Shown here one piece after another: positions 1-6,121 of a stretch of DNA of 6,213 bases. Source of the DNA: Clostridia bacterium (GTDB lineage: Bacteria; Bacillota_E; SLMV01; PUMD01); assembly GCA_003562655.1 (NCBI GenBank), contig PWUC01000230.1:1-6213 (forward strand), given 5' to 3'. The number at the start of each line of letters is the position of its first letter. Positions within the stretch are counted from its first letter, which is position 1. The translations under genes and the position numbers were made by a program. A model generated the notes under the pieces. The model was not told where the DNA came from. It searched no databases and saw only the letters and a program-made list of their open reading frames with translations.

Positions 1-1
1 C

Positions 2-1678
2 GACGACATCAGCATGCTGCCCGTGATCGAGAGGATCGGCGCCCTCCCCTCCATGGAGGATCGCATTCGCGCAAGGGTGCAGAGAGTCCTTGATGTCACC
101 GACACAGACCTCATTGTGGGGTCGGGTGGCTACTTCGCTCACAGTGGGGATGCCCGCGAACTGGCGCTGACCCTGATTGACGGCCTGGGGCCCACAGGCG
201 TGACCACCCTGGCCGTCGACCCGCTGTTCATCACGCCTCACATCGGCCTTCTGCGCCAGCTGCTGCCCCCGGCCGAGGTCCGCGACCTGTTTGAACGACT
301 TGCCCTCCATCAGCTGGCAGTCCTGGTTCGCCCCGCAAGTCCTCGCAGCCTGAGGATCCGCTTCACGGACGACACCGCCAGGCAGTACGGCCGTGGTCAG
401 ATCTACTTCGAATCCCCGGACGGGGCCGAAGGCATAACAGAAATCTCCGGGATGCCGCTGAGCGGACCCTCCGTCCTCCAACTGCCGCAGTCCGGCGGCG
501 ACACCGGGTTCAACCTGATCGTGGATCTGAGAGAGGAGCCGGCCCCGGTGTCCGCAGACCAGGTGACGTTCAGCACCCCCCATTACACCTCATCCCCTGT
601 GAACACCCAGGTCACGTACCGCATCCCGCTGCCCGAGGATGCCTCCCTTGAGGTGACAGGGGGACAGACCGTTGAGCCATCGACGACAGTCGCGAGGATC
701 CGCGACCACCTCAGCTTTCCCTGGTACGTGTCGCCCTGTCCAACGCTGAGGATTGAGCCCGAAGGGCTGCCCGGAGCCATGCTGAAAAATGAAGGAGACC
801 TGGTGAAAAAGGGAGAGGTCATCGCCTCGGCCCGGGTTGGAGTGACGGTTTATGAGTACAAGTCCCCCGTGAGAGGACATATTGCCAGCATCTCCCGGGA
901 GTCGGGTCAGCTGGTGATCGAGGAACAGCTGGATGAGCGGGAGGCGACGGTTGATGTGGCCGGCGAACTGGGGATCCCGGACGACCAGGTCGAACAGTAC
1001 CTGCAGGTGGGGGTCGGCGACAGGGTGCTTGAGGGCACGGTCATCGCCTCACTGCGCACCGGGGGGCTACTGGGACTCTTTGCGAAAAGGGCGGCTGCAC
1101 CTCTGTCGGGGACAGTCACGTCCGTCGAGGGCGGTCGTGTCATCATCTCGCGGCAGGGTCCCCGAAAGATGCTGCGGGCGGTAACCTACGGTACGATCAG
1201 TGGGATCAGCGACAGGGAGGTCACCATCACTGCAAGGGGATGGAAGATCAGCGGGGTCTTCGGGGCCGGCGGCCGGGTCGCCGGGACTCTGCAGATTCTG
1301 CAGGAGATGGGAGAGGGCATCGGCGGGTCGACCCCGGCGCAGCCCTCGCCCTCGATCGCGGTTCTGAACCAAACTCTGACCTGGCCGCTGCTGCGACAGG
1401 CGCAGGAGCTGGGCGTGAAGGGGATCGTGGCGCCGAGTGCCTCGGGGAAGGTCCTGGAGGAGTACTTCGAGGGTGAACCACCGGACGGGCCGGTCAGCGA
1501 CGGGCTGTTTCCCGTGAGCATATGCGTGCTCAGGGGCTTTGGCGATCTGGGGACCATTCCTGGGGAGGTCGCCTCGGTGCTCCGTCGCCACCGGGGCAGG
1601 GCGGCCGTGCTGGAGGGAACCACGCAGATCCGGGCGGGTGCCGTGCGCCCTCATGTCTTTTTGCCCCACGAGGTCTGA
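2..1678 (+). CDS. MutL/GlmL-like protein, C-terminal part, with tandem barrel-sandwich repeats (5' end outside window)
   Basis: The frame is open from base 2, so the ATG at 14 is probably internal and the N-terminal ATPase part lies upstream. Numbered from that Met, residues 32-80 (LIVGSGGYFAH, ALTLIDGLGPTGVTTLAVDP, LFITPHIGLL) look like the C-terminal part of MutL/GlmL, the ASKHA-type partner of B12-dependent glutamate and related aminomutases; its presumed cytoplasmic job is maintaining or reactivating the mutase. Three hammerhead-like units follow: about 211-230, 258-304 (GDLVKKGEVIA then SPVRGHI) and 331-380 (VGDRVLEGTVIASL then APLSGTV). They resemble biotinyl/lipoyl barrel folds, but I see no modifiable lysine motif such as AMKM, so they are probably structural. 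A last domain (about 448-550) includes GVKGIVAP and RGFGDLG. I recall the same order of parts in long 'glutamate mutase L' proteins of Chloroflexota and deep Bacillota. Family assignment is from recognition, not a search. No mutase gene is visible here, so the partner is unknown. It ends in TGA, 102 bases before selC. Confidence 0.72.
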   Translation, partial: DDISMLPVIERIGALPSMEDRIRARVQRVLDVTDTDLIVGSGGYFAHSGDARELALTLIDGLGPTGVTTLAVDPLFITPHIGLLRQLLPPAEVRDLFERLALHQLAVLVRPASPRSLRIRFTDDTARQYGRGQIYFESPDGAEGITEISGMPLSGPSVLQLPQSGGDTGFNLIVDLREEPAPVSADQVTFSTPHYTSSPVNTQVTYRIPLPEDASLEVTGGQTVEPSTTVARIRDHLSFPWYVSPCPTLRIEPEGLPGAMLKNEGDLVKKGEVIASARVGVTVYEYKSPVRGHIASISRESGQLVIEEQLDEREATVDVAGELGIPDDQVEQYLQVGVGDRVLEGTVIASLRTGGLLGLFAKRAAAPLSGTVTSVEGGRVIISRQGPRKMLRAVTYGTISGISDREVTITARGWKISGVFGAGGRVAGTLQILQEMGEGIGGSTPAQPSPSIAVLNQTLTWPLLRQAQELGVKGIVAPSASGKVLEEYFEGEPPDGPVSDGLFPVSICVLRGFGDLGTIPGEVASVLRRHRGRAAVLEGTTQIRAGAVRPHVFLPHEV

Positions 1679-1732
1679 GCGATCGCGAGACTCATCCACC
1701 GGATTTCGCCGACGAGGTGGGGCGCAGCAAAA

Positions 1733-1762
1733 TTGACAACGTCACGACCCGGGAGTTACACT
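1733..1762 (+). promoter_or_regulatory. Sigma70-type promoter for selC
   Basis: A perfect -35 hexamer TTGACA (1733-1738) is followed after 18 bases by TACACT (1757-1762), which matches TATAAT at four of six positions including the T, A and final T. Transcription would start near 1769, leaving a leader of roughly ten bases before the mature tRNA 5' end at 1781, as is usual for tRNA genes. It is the strongest promoter candidate in the window. No terminator is seen before the next reading frame, so it may also drive the small gene at 1912 and perhaps larA. Confidence 0.68.
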
Positions 1763-1780
1763 TGAGTTGTCGGTGACTGG

Positions 1781-1880
1781 GGGAGTAGTTGGATGGCTGG
1801 TGCCACCCTCGGACTTCAAATCCGTTGACGGATGGGCCGAACCTGTCCGTGGTGGGTTCGATTCCCACATACTCCCGCCA
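1781..1880 (+). tRNA. selC: Selenocysteine tRNA (anticodon TCA), CCA encoded
   Basis: The folded shape is that of a bacterial tRNA-Sec. The acceptor strand GGGAGTA (1781-1787) pairs with TACTCCC (1870-1876), followed by discriminator G1877 and an encoded CCA (1878-1880). The D arm is long with a 4-base loop: GATGGC (1792-1797) and GCCACC (1802-1807) around TGGT, with one A-C mismatch. The anticodon loop CTTCAAA (1814-1820) carries TCA at 1816-1818, closed by CGGA/TCCG. The variable arm is very long: ACGGATGGG (1828-1836) pairs with CCTGTCCGT (1842-1850) including two G-T pairs. The T stem is GTGGG (1852-1856) with CCCAC (1864-1868), and its loop begins TTCGA. The possible eighth acceptor pair is G1788-A1869 and the top anticodon-stem position is T1809-T1825, both unpaired. 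tRNA-Sec is charged with Ser, converted by SelA and delivered to UGA codons by SelB; neither gene is in view. Confidence 0.95.
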
Positions 1881-1911
1881 CTTCTTGCACATGCAATGGG
1901 GAGTTGATCTT

Positions 1912-2061
1912 ATGGTCAAGAGAAACGCTATGCTGAGGGAGCTGAAGGATCTTTTCGAGTGGGTGAGCTCCAGGTACGCTGATCAGCATGACAACCTGAC
2001 GGCGAAGGACATACAGGAGCTGCGGCTCAGAGTTAGGAGCCTCCAGAGTCACCTGGAGTAG
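1912..2061 (+). CDS. Hypothetical 49-residue protein
   Basis: I do not recognise this protein. The start at ATG 1912 is chosen because GGGGAG (1898-1903) lies eight bases before it; an in-frame ATG at 1891 has no such site, and longer extensions would run into the tRNA gene. The product is 49 residues, ends at TAG, and has about equal numbers of acidic and basic residues. Residues 4-22 and 31-48 look like two amphipathic helices (LRELKDLFEWVSSRY and KDIQELRLRVRSLQSHL) joined by the polar turn ADQHDNLT, suggesting a small helical hairpin. There is no signal peptide, membrane segment or cysteine. It lies 31 bases after the tRNA CCA end with no terminator between, so it may be made from the selC transcript. 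It could be a conserved small protein or a chance frame; the well-spaced ribosome binding site favours a real gene. Confidence 0.5.
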   Translation: MVKRNAMLRELKDLFEWVSSRYADQHDNLTAKDIQELRLRVRSLQSHLE

Positions 2062-2115
2062 GCCGCCTACATGTCCCTGTGCCCCCTGCGGGCCTGCCCG
2101 ATCGTGATCCTGTGA

Positions 2116-2134
2116 GGGAAGGAGACCTGCCCTG
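2116..2134 (+). promoter_or_regulatory. Ribosome binding site that places the larA start at CTG 2132
   Basis: The purine run GGGAAGGAG (2116-2124) is a strong Shine-Dalgarno. It is seven bases before CTG 2132 and ten before CTG 2135, but 40 bases before the in-frame GTG at 2165. The GTG has only a weak GAGGT (2146-2150) 14 bases upstream. The frame is open from the TGA at 2105, and no ATG, GTG or TTG lies in that frame between the strong site and GTG 2165, so a CTG start is the simplest reading. Confidence 0.6.
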
Positions 2135-3418
2135 CTGCATTTCCTGAGGTACGGTGATCAGACGGTGACCCTGGATCTCTGCGATACGTGGGCGGAGAGG
2201 GTTCATGTCATCAGCAGGGCCTCACCCGGTGATGAGGACCGACCGGGGGAAGAAGAGATCATACAAAATGCACTGGATCATCCCGTGGACAGCGGACGTC
2301 TGGAGGAGATTGTCCGGCCGGGAGAGAGCGTGTGCATTGTGACCAGTGATCTGACCCGCCCCATGCCCTCCCACGTGGTCCTGCCGATCCTGCTCCAGGC
2401 TCTTATCGAGGCCGGCATCTCTGTAGATGACATCACGGTGGTGTTCGCCACGGGGATTCATCGTTCGCAGAGCCGGGCGGAGCAGGTCACGCTGGTCGGC
2501 GAGGATGTTGCGCGCCAGGTCCGGTGCGTGGACAGTGACCCCCTGGACGTGGTCTTTGTCGGCCACACTGGGAGGGGAACCCCCGTGCATCTGACCCGGG
2601 TGGTAGCGGATTCAGATCGGATCATCTGCGTGGGAAACGTGGAGTTTCACTATTTTGCCGGTTATTCCGGGGGGCTGAAGGCCATACTACCCGGCGTCTG
2701 CAGCCGGGAGACGGTCATCTTCAACCACCAGATGATGTTGGACCCGGGGGCTGAGGCCGGTATGATAGCGGGAAACCCGGTCCGCGAGGACATCGACTCT
2801 GTCCTCGACCTCGTCTGCGTCGATTTCATCCTGAACGTGGTCCTCGACGAGCAGAAGCGAGTGATACAGGCATACGCCGGGGACCCGGTTGGAGCCCACC
2901 ATCGGGCCGCGGCCTCTGTTGACGCGGACAACCGCATTCCGGTGACGGGTCCCGGACACCTCGTCATTGCCAGCGCCGGAGGGCATCCGAAGGACCTCGA
3001 CCTCTACCAGGCGCAGAAGGCCCTCGCCCATGCCCAGTCCTTTGCCCTTCCCGGGGCCCCAATCATTCTCGTCGCCCGATGCCCCGAAGGGTACGGCAAC
3101 CGGATCTTCGCCGAGTGGCTGTCCGGGGGCGCGTCTGCAGAACAGGTGCTCTCACGACTCAGGGAGGACTTCGAGCTCGGCGGTCACAAGGCCGCTGCCC
3201 TGGCTCGCACCGTCACGAGCAATCCCGTGTGGCTGGTATCGGACATGGAACCCCATCTGGTGCAGAATGCCTTCATGAACCACCTTGACCTCAGTGCTGA
3301 CCTGAGCCTCCGGATCCCCGAAGATGCCCTGTACATGGCCGAAGATCTGCCCCCGGGGACCCGGGCCCTCATCATACCCAGGGCACCCTCCGTCCTACCG
3401 GCCTTTCCCTCTCGCTGA
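2132..3418 (+). CDS. larA: LarA-family nickel-pincer racemase (lactate racemase homologue)
   Basis: LarA enzymes racemise or epimerise 2-hydroxy acids in the cytoplasm using a covalently bound nickel-pincer nucleotide. Counting from CTG 2132 the protein has 428 residues, about the family's usual length. The N-terminus (LLHFLRYGDQTVTLDL) carries the conserved YG-then-LDL start, which a GTG 2165 start would lose. SDLTRP (72-77) fits the conserved nucleotide-contacting motif. ATGIHR places His110, FHYFAGYSGGLK places His173 and Lys183, and ETVIFNH places His199. These agree closely in position and spacing with His108, His174, Lys184 and His200 of Lactiplantibacillus plantarum LarA, where Lys184 and His200 hold the cofactor and the other two act as acid/base. 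PKDLDLYQAQK (286-296) matches the later substrate-side Gln/Lys motif. Catalysis is therefore likely intact, but the substrate is undecided because the family also includes racemases for other hydroxy acids. No larB, larC or larE is present here. The gene starts 70 bases after the small gene at 1912 and has no obvious promoter of its own. Confidence 0.9.
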   Translation: MLHFLRYGDQTVTLDLCDTWAERVHVISRASPGDEDRPGEEEIIQNALDHPVDSGRLEEIVRPGESVCIVTSDLTRPMPSHVVLPILLQALIEAGISVDDITVVFATGIHRSQSRAEQVTLVGEDVARQVRCVDSDPLDVVFVGHTGRGTPVHLTRVVADSDRIICVGNVEFHYFAGYSGGLKAILPGVCSRETVIFNHQMMLDPGAEAGMIAGNPVREDIDSVLDLVCVDFILNVVLDEQKRVIQAYAGDPVGAHHRAAASVDADNRIPVTGPGHLVIASAGGHPKDLDLYQAQKALAHAQSFALPGAPIILVARCPEGYGNRIFAEWLSGGASAEQVLSRLREDFELGGHKAAALARTVTSNPVWLVSDMEPHLVQNAFMNHLDLSADLSLRIPEDALYMAEDLPPGTRALIIPRAPSVLPAFPSR

Positions 3419-3457
3419 GCGCGCCTGCAGGATGCCGGTCCTCATATAGGCTGCCCC

Positions 3458-3497
3458 CTGCTCATCCCATCGTTTTCGGATAGAATGCGGGATCCCG
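3458..3497 (+). promoter_or_regulatory. Weak promoter candidate with palindrome upstream of the metal ABC operon
   Basis: In the 125-base gap after larA, TAGAAT (3481-3486) matches the -10 consensus at five of six positions. The sequence 17 bases upstream, CTGCTC (3458-3463), is a poor -35. Directly after the -10 lies a perfect 10-base palindrome, CGGGATCCCG (3488-3497), near where transcription would begin and so in a possible operator position. It does not resemble the Zur, MntR or DtxR boxes I know. In GC-rich DNA a short palindrome like this can occur by chance. Confidence 0.3.
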
Positions 3498-3543
3498 GGG
3501 CATTCCTAGCTGTATCTGCGGACGAGGGGAGAGTCCATTCTCA

Positions 3544-4464
3544 ATGAGGAAATCTGCGGCGACATTTTTCGCATGCTGCGCCGTGGTCACCCTGCTGCTC
3601 ACCGGGTGCGGCCTCTTCGCGGCTCTGCAGAGGACAGAGCAGGCGTCGACGGGGCTGTCAGTTGTGACAAGCATCTTTCCGCTCACCTGCATTGCCCGGG
3701 AAATAGGTGGCGACAGGGTGGACATCACCACGCTGCTTCCCGCGGGAGGGAGCGCCCACCTGCACGAGGTCGGACCCTCGGCGATGAGGGAAGCCGCCCG
3801 GGCAGACGTCCTCATCAGAATTGCGGGTGGATTGGACCAGTGGGCTGGGGGGGTTTTCAGAGCGGCAGGGGAGGGCGCGGTGAGGCTTGAGATAGGGACG
3901 GTCCTGGGGAAGCGCGGACGAGAGCCCCCGGGGGGTAGCGACCCTCACATCTGGCTTGATCCCGTTCTGGTCAGAGACGACATCCTGCCCCTGCTGGTCG
4001 AGACCCTCGCCGGGGCCGATCCCGAGGGCCGCGAGTACTATGAGGAAAATGCCGCGCGTTTCACTGGTGATCTGACCGAACTGCACGAGGAGCTGGCGGA
4101 CATGCTCAGCGATGCTGCCGGTCGCTCCTTCATAGCCGACCACGCAGCCTGGACCCACTTCGCCCACAGGTATCAACTGGAGCAGAGAGGTGTGCTGGAG
4201 TTCACCCCGGGACATGAATGTGGCCCGAGAGAGGCGGCAGACCTGGTTGACCTGGCCCGGCTCGAGAGAATCTCTGTTATCACCACCACCCGGGGCCACG
4301 GGACCATGCTGGCTGAGGCCCTGGCCGGGCAGATCGACGGCATCATTGTGGAGCTGGATCCCCTCGGTGATCCCGCCTCGGAAGACAGAAACTCCTACAC
4401 ATCGATCCTTCGGTACAATGCCGCCAGGCTCGCACGAGCCCTTCGTGGGGCAGTTGCACCATGA
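3544..4464 (+). CDS. Metal ABC transporter substrate-binding lipoprotein (ZnuA/TroA family)
   Basis: This is the extracytoplasmic metal-capture subunit of the importer encoded with the next two genes. It has 306 residues, normal for the family. A basic start and hydrophobic stretch lead to the lipobox LLTGC, so Cys22 should be lipid-modified and the protein anchored in the membrane. The mature protein starts its first lobe at VVTSIFPLTCIAREIGGDRVD (39-60). Likely metal ligands are His72 or His74 (AHLHE), His135 (DPHIWLDP), His200 (DHAAWTHFA) and an acidic residue in the final LDPL segment (Asp272). This three-His-plus-acid layout is that of TroA. The long His-rich loop of many zinc-specific ZnuA proteins is missing, so Zn or Mn both remain possible. 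A conserved SYTSILRYN segment closes the fold. The ATG at 3544 is preceded by GGGGAGAG (3526-3533) ten bases upstream. Its stop overlaps the ATPase start (ATGA). Confidence 0.9.
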   Translation: MRKSAATFFACCAVVTLLLTGCGLFAALQRTEQASTGLSVVTSIFPLTCIAREIGGDRVDITTLLPAGGSAHLHEVGPSAMREAARADVLIRIAGGLDQWAGGVFRAAGEGAVRLEIGTVLGKRGREPPGGSDPHIWLDPVLVRDDILPLLVETLAGADPEGREYYEENAARFTGDLTELHEELADMLSDAAGRSFIADHAAWTHFAHRYQLEQRGVLEFTPGHECGPREAADLVDLARLERISVITTTRGHGTMLAEALAGQIDGIIVELDPLGDPASEDRNSYTSILRYNAARLARALRGAVAP

Positions 4465-5258
4465 GTCTGCAAGGGGCAGAGGTGTGCGAAAGGTGGCCCG
4501 GTCGCAGTTCCGCAGCCCCCGGGCGACCTGCAGCGCTCACGGTCAGGGGCCTGTCCGTCACTCTGGGTGGACACCCCGTCCTTCGCGACATCGGCTTCGC
4601 CCTCAGGGAAGGGGAGATCGCCGGCCTCGTCGGGCCCAATGGTGGCGGCAAGACCACCCTGCTTCGCACCATCGCGGGCCAGGTCGCGCCCGACCGGGGA
4701 GAGATCTCGACCGGCCTCAGCCCGTCGGAGGAAGGATCGGGATCCATCGGATACCTGCCCCAGGGGCTGGTCCTCAGGGACACGTTTCCGGTCTGCACCT
4801 ATGATCTGGTCATGATGGGGCGCACGCGTCTGATCGGGCCCGGCAGACGGGCCGGTGCGGCGGATCACAGGAAGGTGAGGGAGGCAATGGATGCCCTCAG
4901 GGTGGCGCGGAGGTTGTGGCATCTTCCCATCGGCGCCCTTTCCGGGGGCCAGAGGAGACGGGCCATCCTTGCCATGATCTTCGCCGGAGACAACCGCCTG
5001 CTTCTTCTGGATGAGCCTGCAGAGGCCCTGGATTTCACCGCTGAGCAACAGCTCTACCGGACCCTGTCGGAGCTCTGTGCCGGTTCTGGGGTCAGTGTGC
5101 TGGTGGTGTCCCATCAGCTCGGCCTGATGGCCCAGGTGGTTCATCGCCTGCTGGCGGTCAACTGCAGCCTGTATGTGGACGGAGAGCCCGAGGCGGTGCT
5201 GCAGAGTCAGCAGCTGAGGCTCTGCTTCGGGTTGGCGGGCGGAGATGCCCTGAGTTGA
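4461..5258 (+). CDS. Metal ABC transporter ATP-binding protein (ZnuC/TroB family)
   Basis: This cytoplasmic ATPase powers the importer with the permease that follows. It has 265 residues. Walker A is GPNGGGKT (58-65), the Q-loop glutamine is Gln101 in GYLPQG, the signature is LSGGQ (160-164), Walker B is LLLLDEP (180-186) with catalytic Glu185, the D-loop is ALD (189-191), and the switch histidine is His218 in VVSHQL. All hydrolysis motifs are therefore present. Two details are unusual: the A-loop position that normally holds an aromatic residue reads SVTLGG with Leu35, and the usual DEPT threonine is Ala187. The first 25 residues come before the ABC fold and are polar and Pro/Gly/Arg-rich, so a later start is conceivable, but the 4-base ATGA overlap with the upstream gene favours ATG 4461 and translational coupling. 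Confidence 0.92.
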   Translation: MSLQGAEVCERWPGRSSAAPGRPAALTVRGLSVTLGGHPVLRDIGFALREGEIAGLVGPNGGGKTTLLRTIAGQVAPDRGEISTGLSPSEEGSGSIGYLPQGLVLRDTFPVCTYDLVMMGRTRLIGPGRRAGAADHRKVREAMDALRVARRLWHLPIGALSGGQRRRAILAMIFAGDNRLLLLDEPAEALDFTAEQQLYRTLSELCAGSGVSVLVVSHQLGLMAQVVHRLLAVNCSLYVDGEPEAVLQSQQLRLCFGLAGGDALS

Positions 5259-6100
5259 CGCCCCTGTTCTCGGCTGTCCTGCACTACCCCTTCATGCGTC
5301 ATGCCCTGGTGGGCGGCCTGCTCATCGCCTCCCTCTGCTCGATTCTCTCCTTCTTCGTGGTTCAGCGCGGGCTGTCCTTCGCCGGGGCGGGAATCGCCCA
5401 TTCCGCCTTCGGGGGACTGGCGCTGGGAGTCCTGCTGGACGTGGAACCGATTCTGATGGGCATCCTCTTCAGCGTGGCCACCGGGGCGCTGATCGCATCC
5501 GTATCGCGAGGAAAGAGGCTGGAGGTCGATGTTGCCATCGGAATTGCCTTTTGTACATCCATGGCCCTCGGAGTTATCATGATCAGCAGCACCAGGGGAA
5601 GGTATTTCGGAGAGCTGTTCAGCTACCTGTTTGGCAACATCCTTGCAGTCTCTGCCCAGGACCTCTGGATGATCGCCGGGCTCACCCTGACGGCGGGAGG
5701 ATTTCTCGGTGTCTTCTTCAAGGAGCTCCTGCTGGTCACCATGAATGAGGAGGTGGCGGAGGCCCAGGGCATCCGCACCGGCCTCCTGCACTATGGACTG
5801 CTGATCACCCTGGCCCTCACCGTCGTGCTCTCGGTGAAGCTGGTCGGTGTGGTCATGGCCTCGGCACTGCTGGTGATACCCGGTGCCACCGGAGAGCTGC
5901 TCTCGGCAAACTACCGGGGCATCATGGCCTGCGCTCTGGTGTCCGCGGCCTCATCCGTGGTACTGGGACTCGGGCTCGCATACAATACCAGCTGGCCGGC
6001 CGGGGCGACCATCGTTGCCGTGTCAGCTGCCCTGTTCTTCGGTGCGCTGATCCTTTCGCCTCGCCGGGGGATGATCGGGCAGCATCTGCTGCGCAGATGA
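5255..6100 (+). CDS. Metal ABC transporter permease, ABC-3 family (ZnuB/TroC-like)
   Basis: This is the membrane channel subunit, 281 residues, with about nine hydrophobic segments (roughly 15-36, 44-61, 64-83, 94-112, 137-155, 178-194, 196-212, 222-243, 248-268). ABC-3 motifs are clear: YPFMRHALVGGLL at the N-terminus, RGLSFAGAGIAHSAFGGLALG (39-58), YLFGNIL, EEVAEAQGI (165-173), and VGVVMASALLVIPGAT (197-212). The start is TTG 5255, which overlaps the ATPase stop as TTGA, with GGAG (5241-5244) ten bases upstream. The first in-frame ATG (5294) would cut off the conserved YPF segment, so TTG is preferred. Both subunit genes are single copy, so the transporter would use a permease homodimer and an ATPase homodimer. 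Confidence 0.93.
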   Translation: MTPLFSAVLHYPFMRHALVGGLLIASLCSILSFFVVQRGLSFAGAGIAHSAFGGLALGVLLDVEPILMGILFSVATGALIASVSRGKRLEVDVAIGIAFCTSMALGVIMISSTRGRYFGELFSYLFGNILAVSAQDLWMIAGLTLTAGGFLGVFFKELLLVTMNEEVAEAQGIRTGLLHYGLLITLALTVVLSVKLVGVVMASALLVIPGATGELLSANYRGIMACALVSAASSVVLGLGLAYNTSWPAGATIVAVSAALFFGALILSPRRGMIGQHLLRR

Positions 6101-6121
6101 GGTGAGAAGGGAGGACAACGA

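Noticed and set aside
1067..1699. Long minus-strand open frames opposite the MutL-like gene, such as the 210-codon one here
   Set aside because: High GC keeps the opposite strand open. The translation has unnatural composition, no recognisable motifs, and lies within a well-supported gene.
1679..1732. Possible terminator after the MutL-like gene (CCACC ... GGTGG)
   Set aside because: A five-base stem with a loop of about 14 bases and no T-tract is not convincing.
1676..1765. Selenocysteine readthrough of the MutL-like gene's TGA, prompted by selC
   Set aside because: The reading continues about 28 codons into the selC promoter before another TGA, the added residues look unlike a protein tail, and I see no SECIS-like hairpin just after the TGA.
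1735..1777. Inverted repeat GACAAC (1735-1740) and GTTGTC (1768-1773) across the selC promoter
   Set aside because: The arms are only six bases with a 27-base spacer, so it could be chance; no regulator is indicated. It overlaps the -35 and would deserve attention only if conserved in relatives.
1885..1896. TTGCACATGCAA near-palindrome between selC and the small gene
   Set aside because: The stem would be four bases with a four-base loop, too weak for a terminator, and no T-run follows.
3419..3460. Possible terminator after larA (AGGA ... TCCT)
   Set aside because: Only four pairs form around a six-base loop, and no T-tract follows.
5207..5791. Minus-strand open frame of 194 codons opposite the ATPase end and permease
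   Set aside because: It is an antisense shadow rich in Glu, Gly and Gln, overlapping two genes with clear family motifs.
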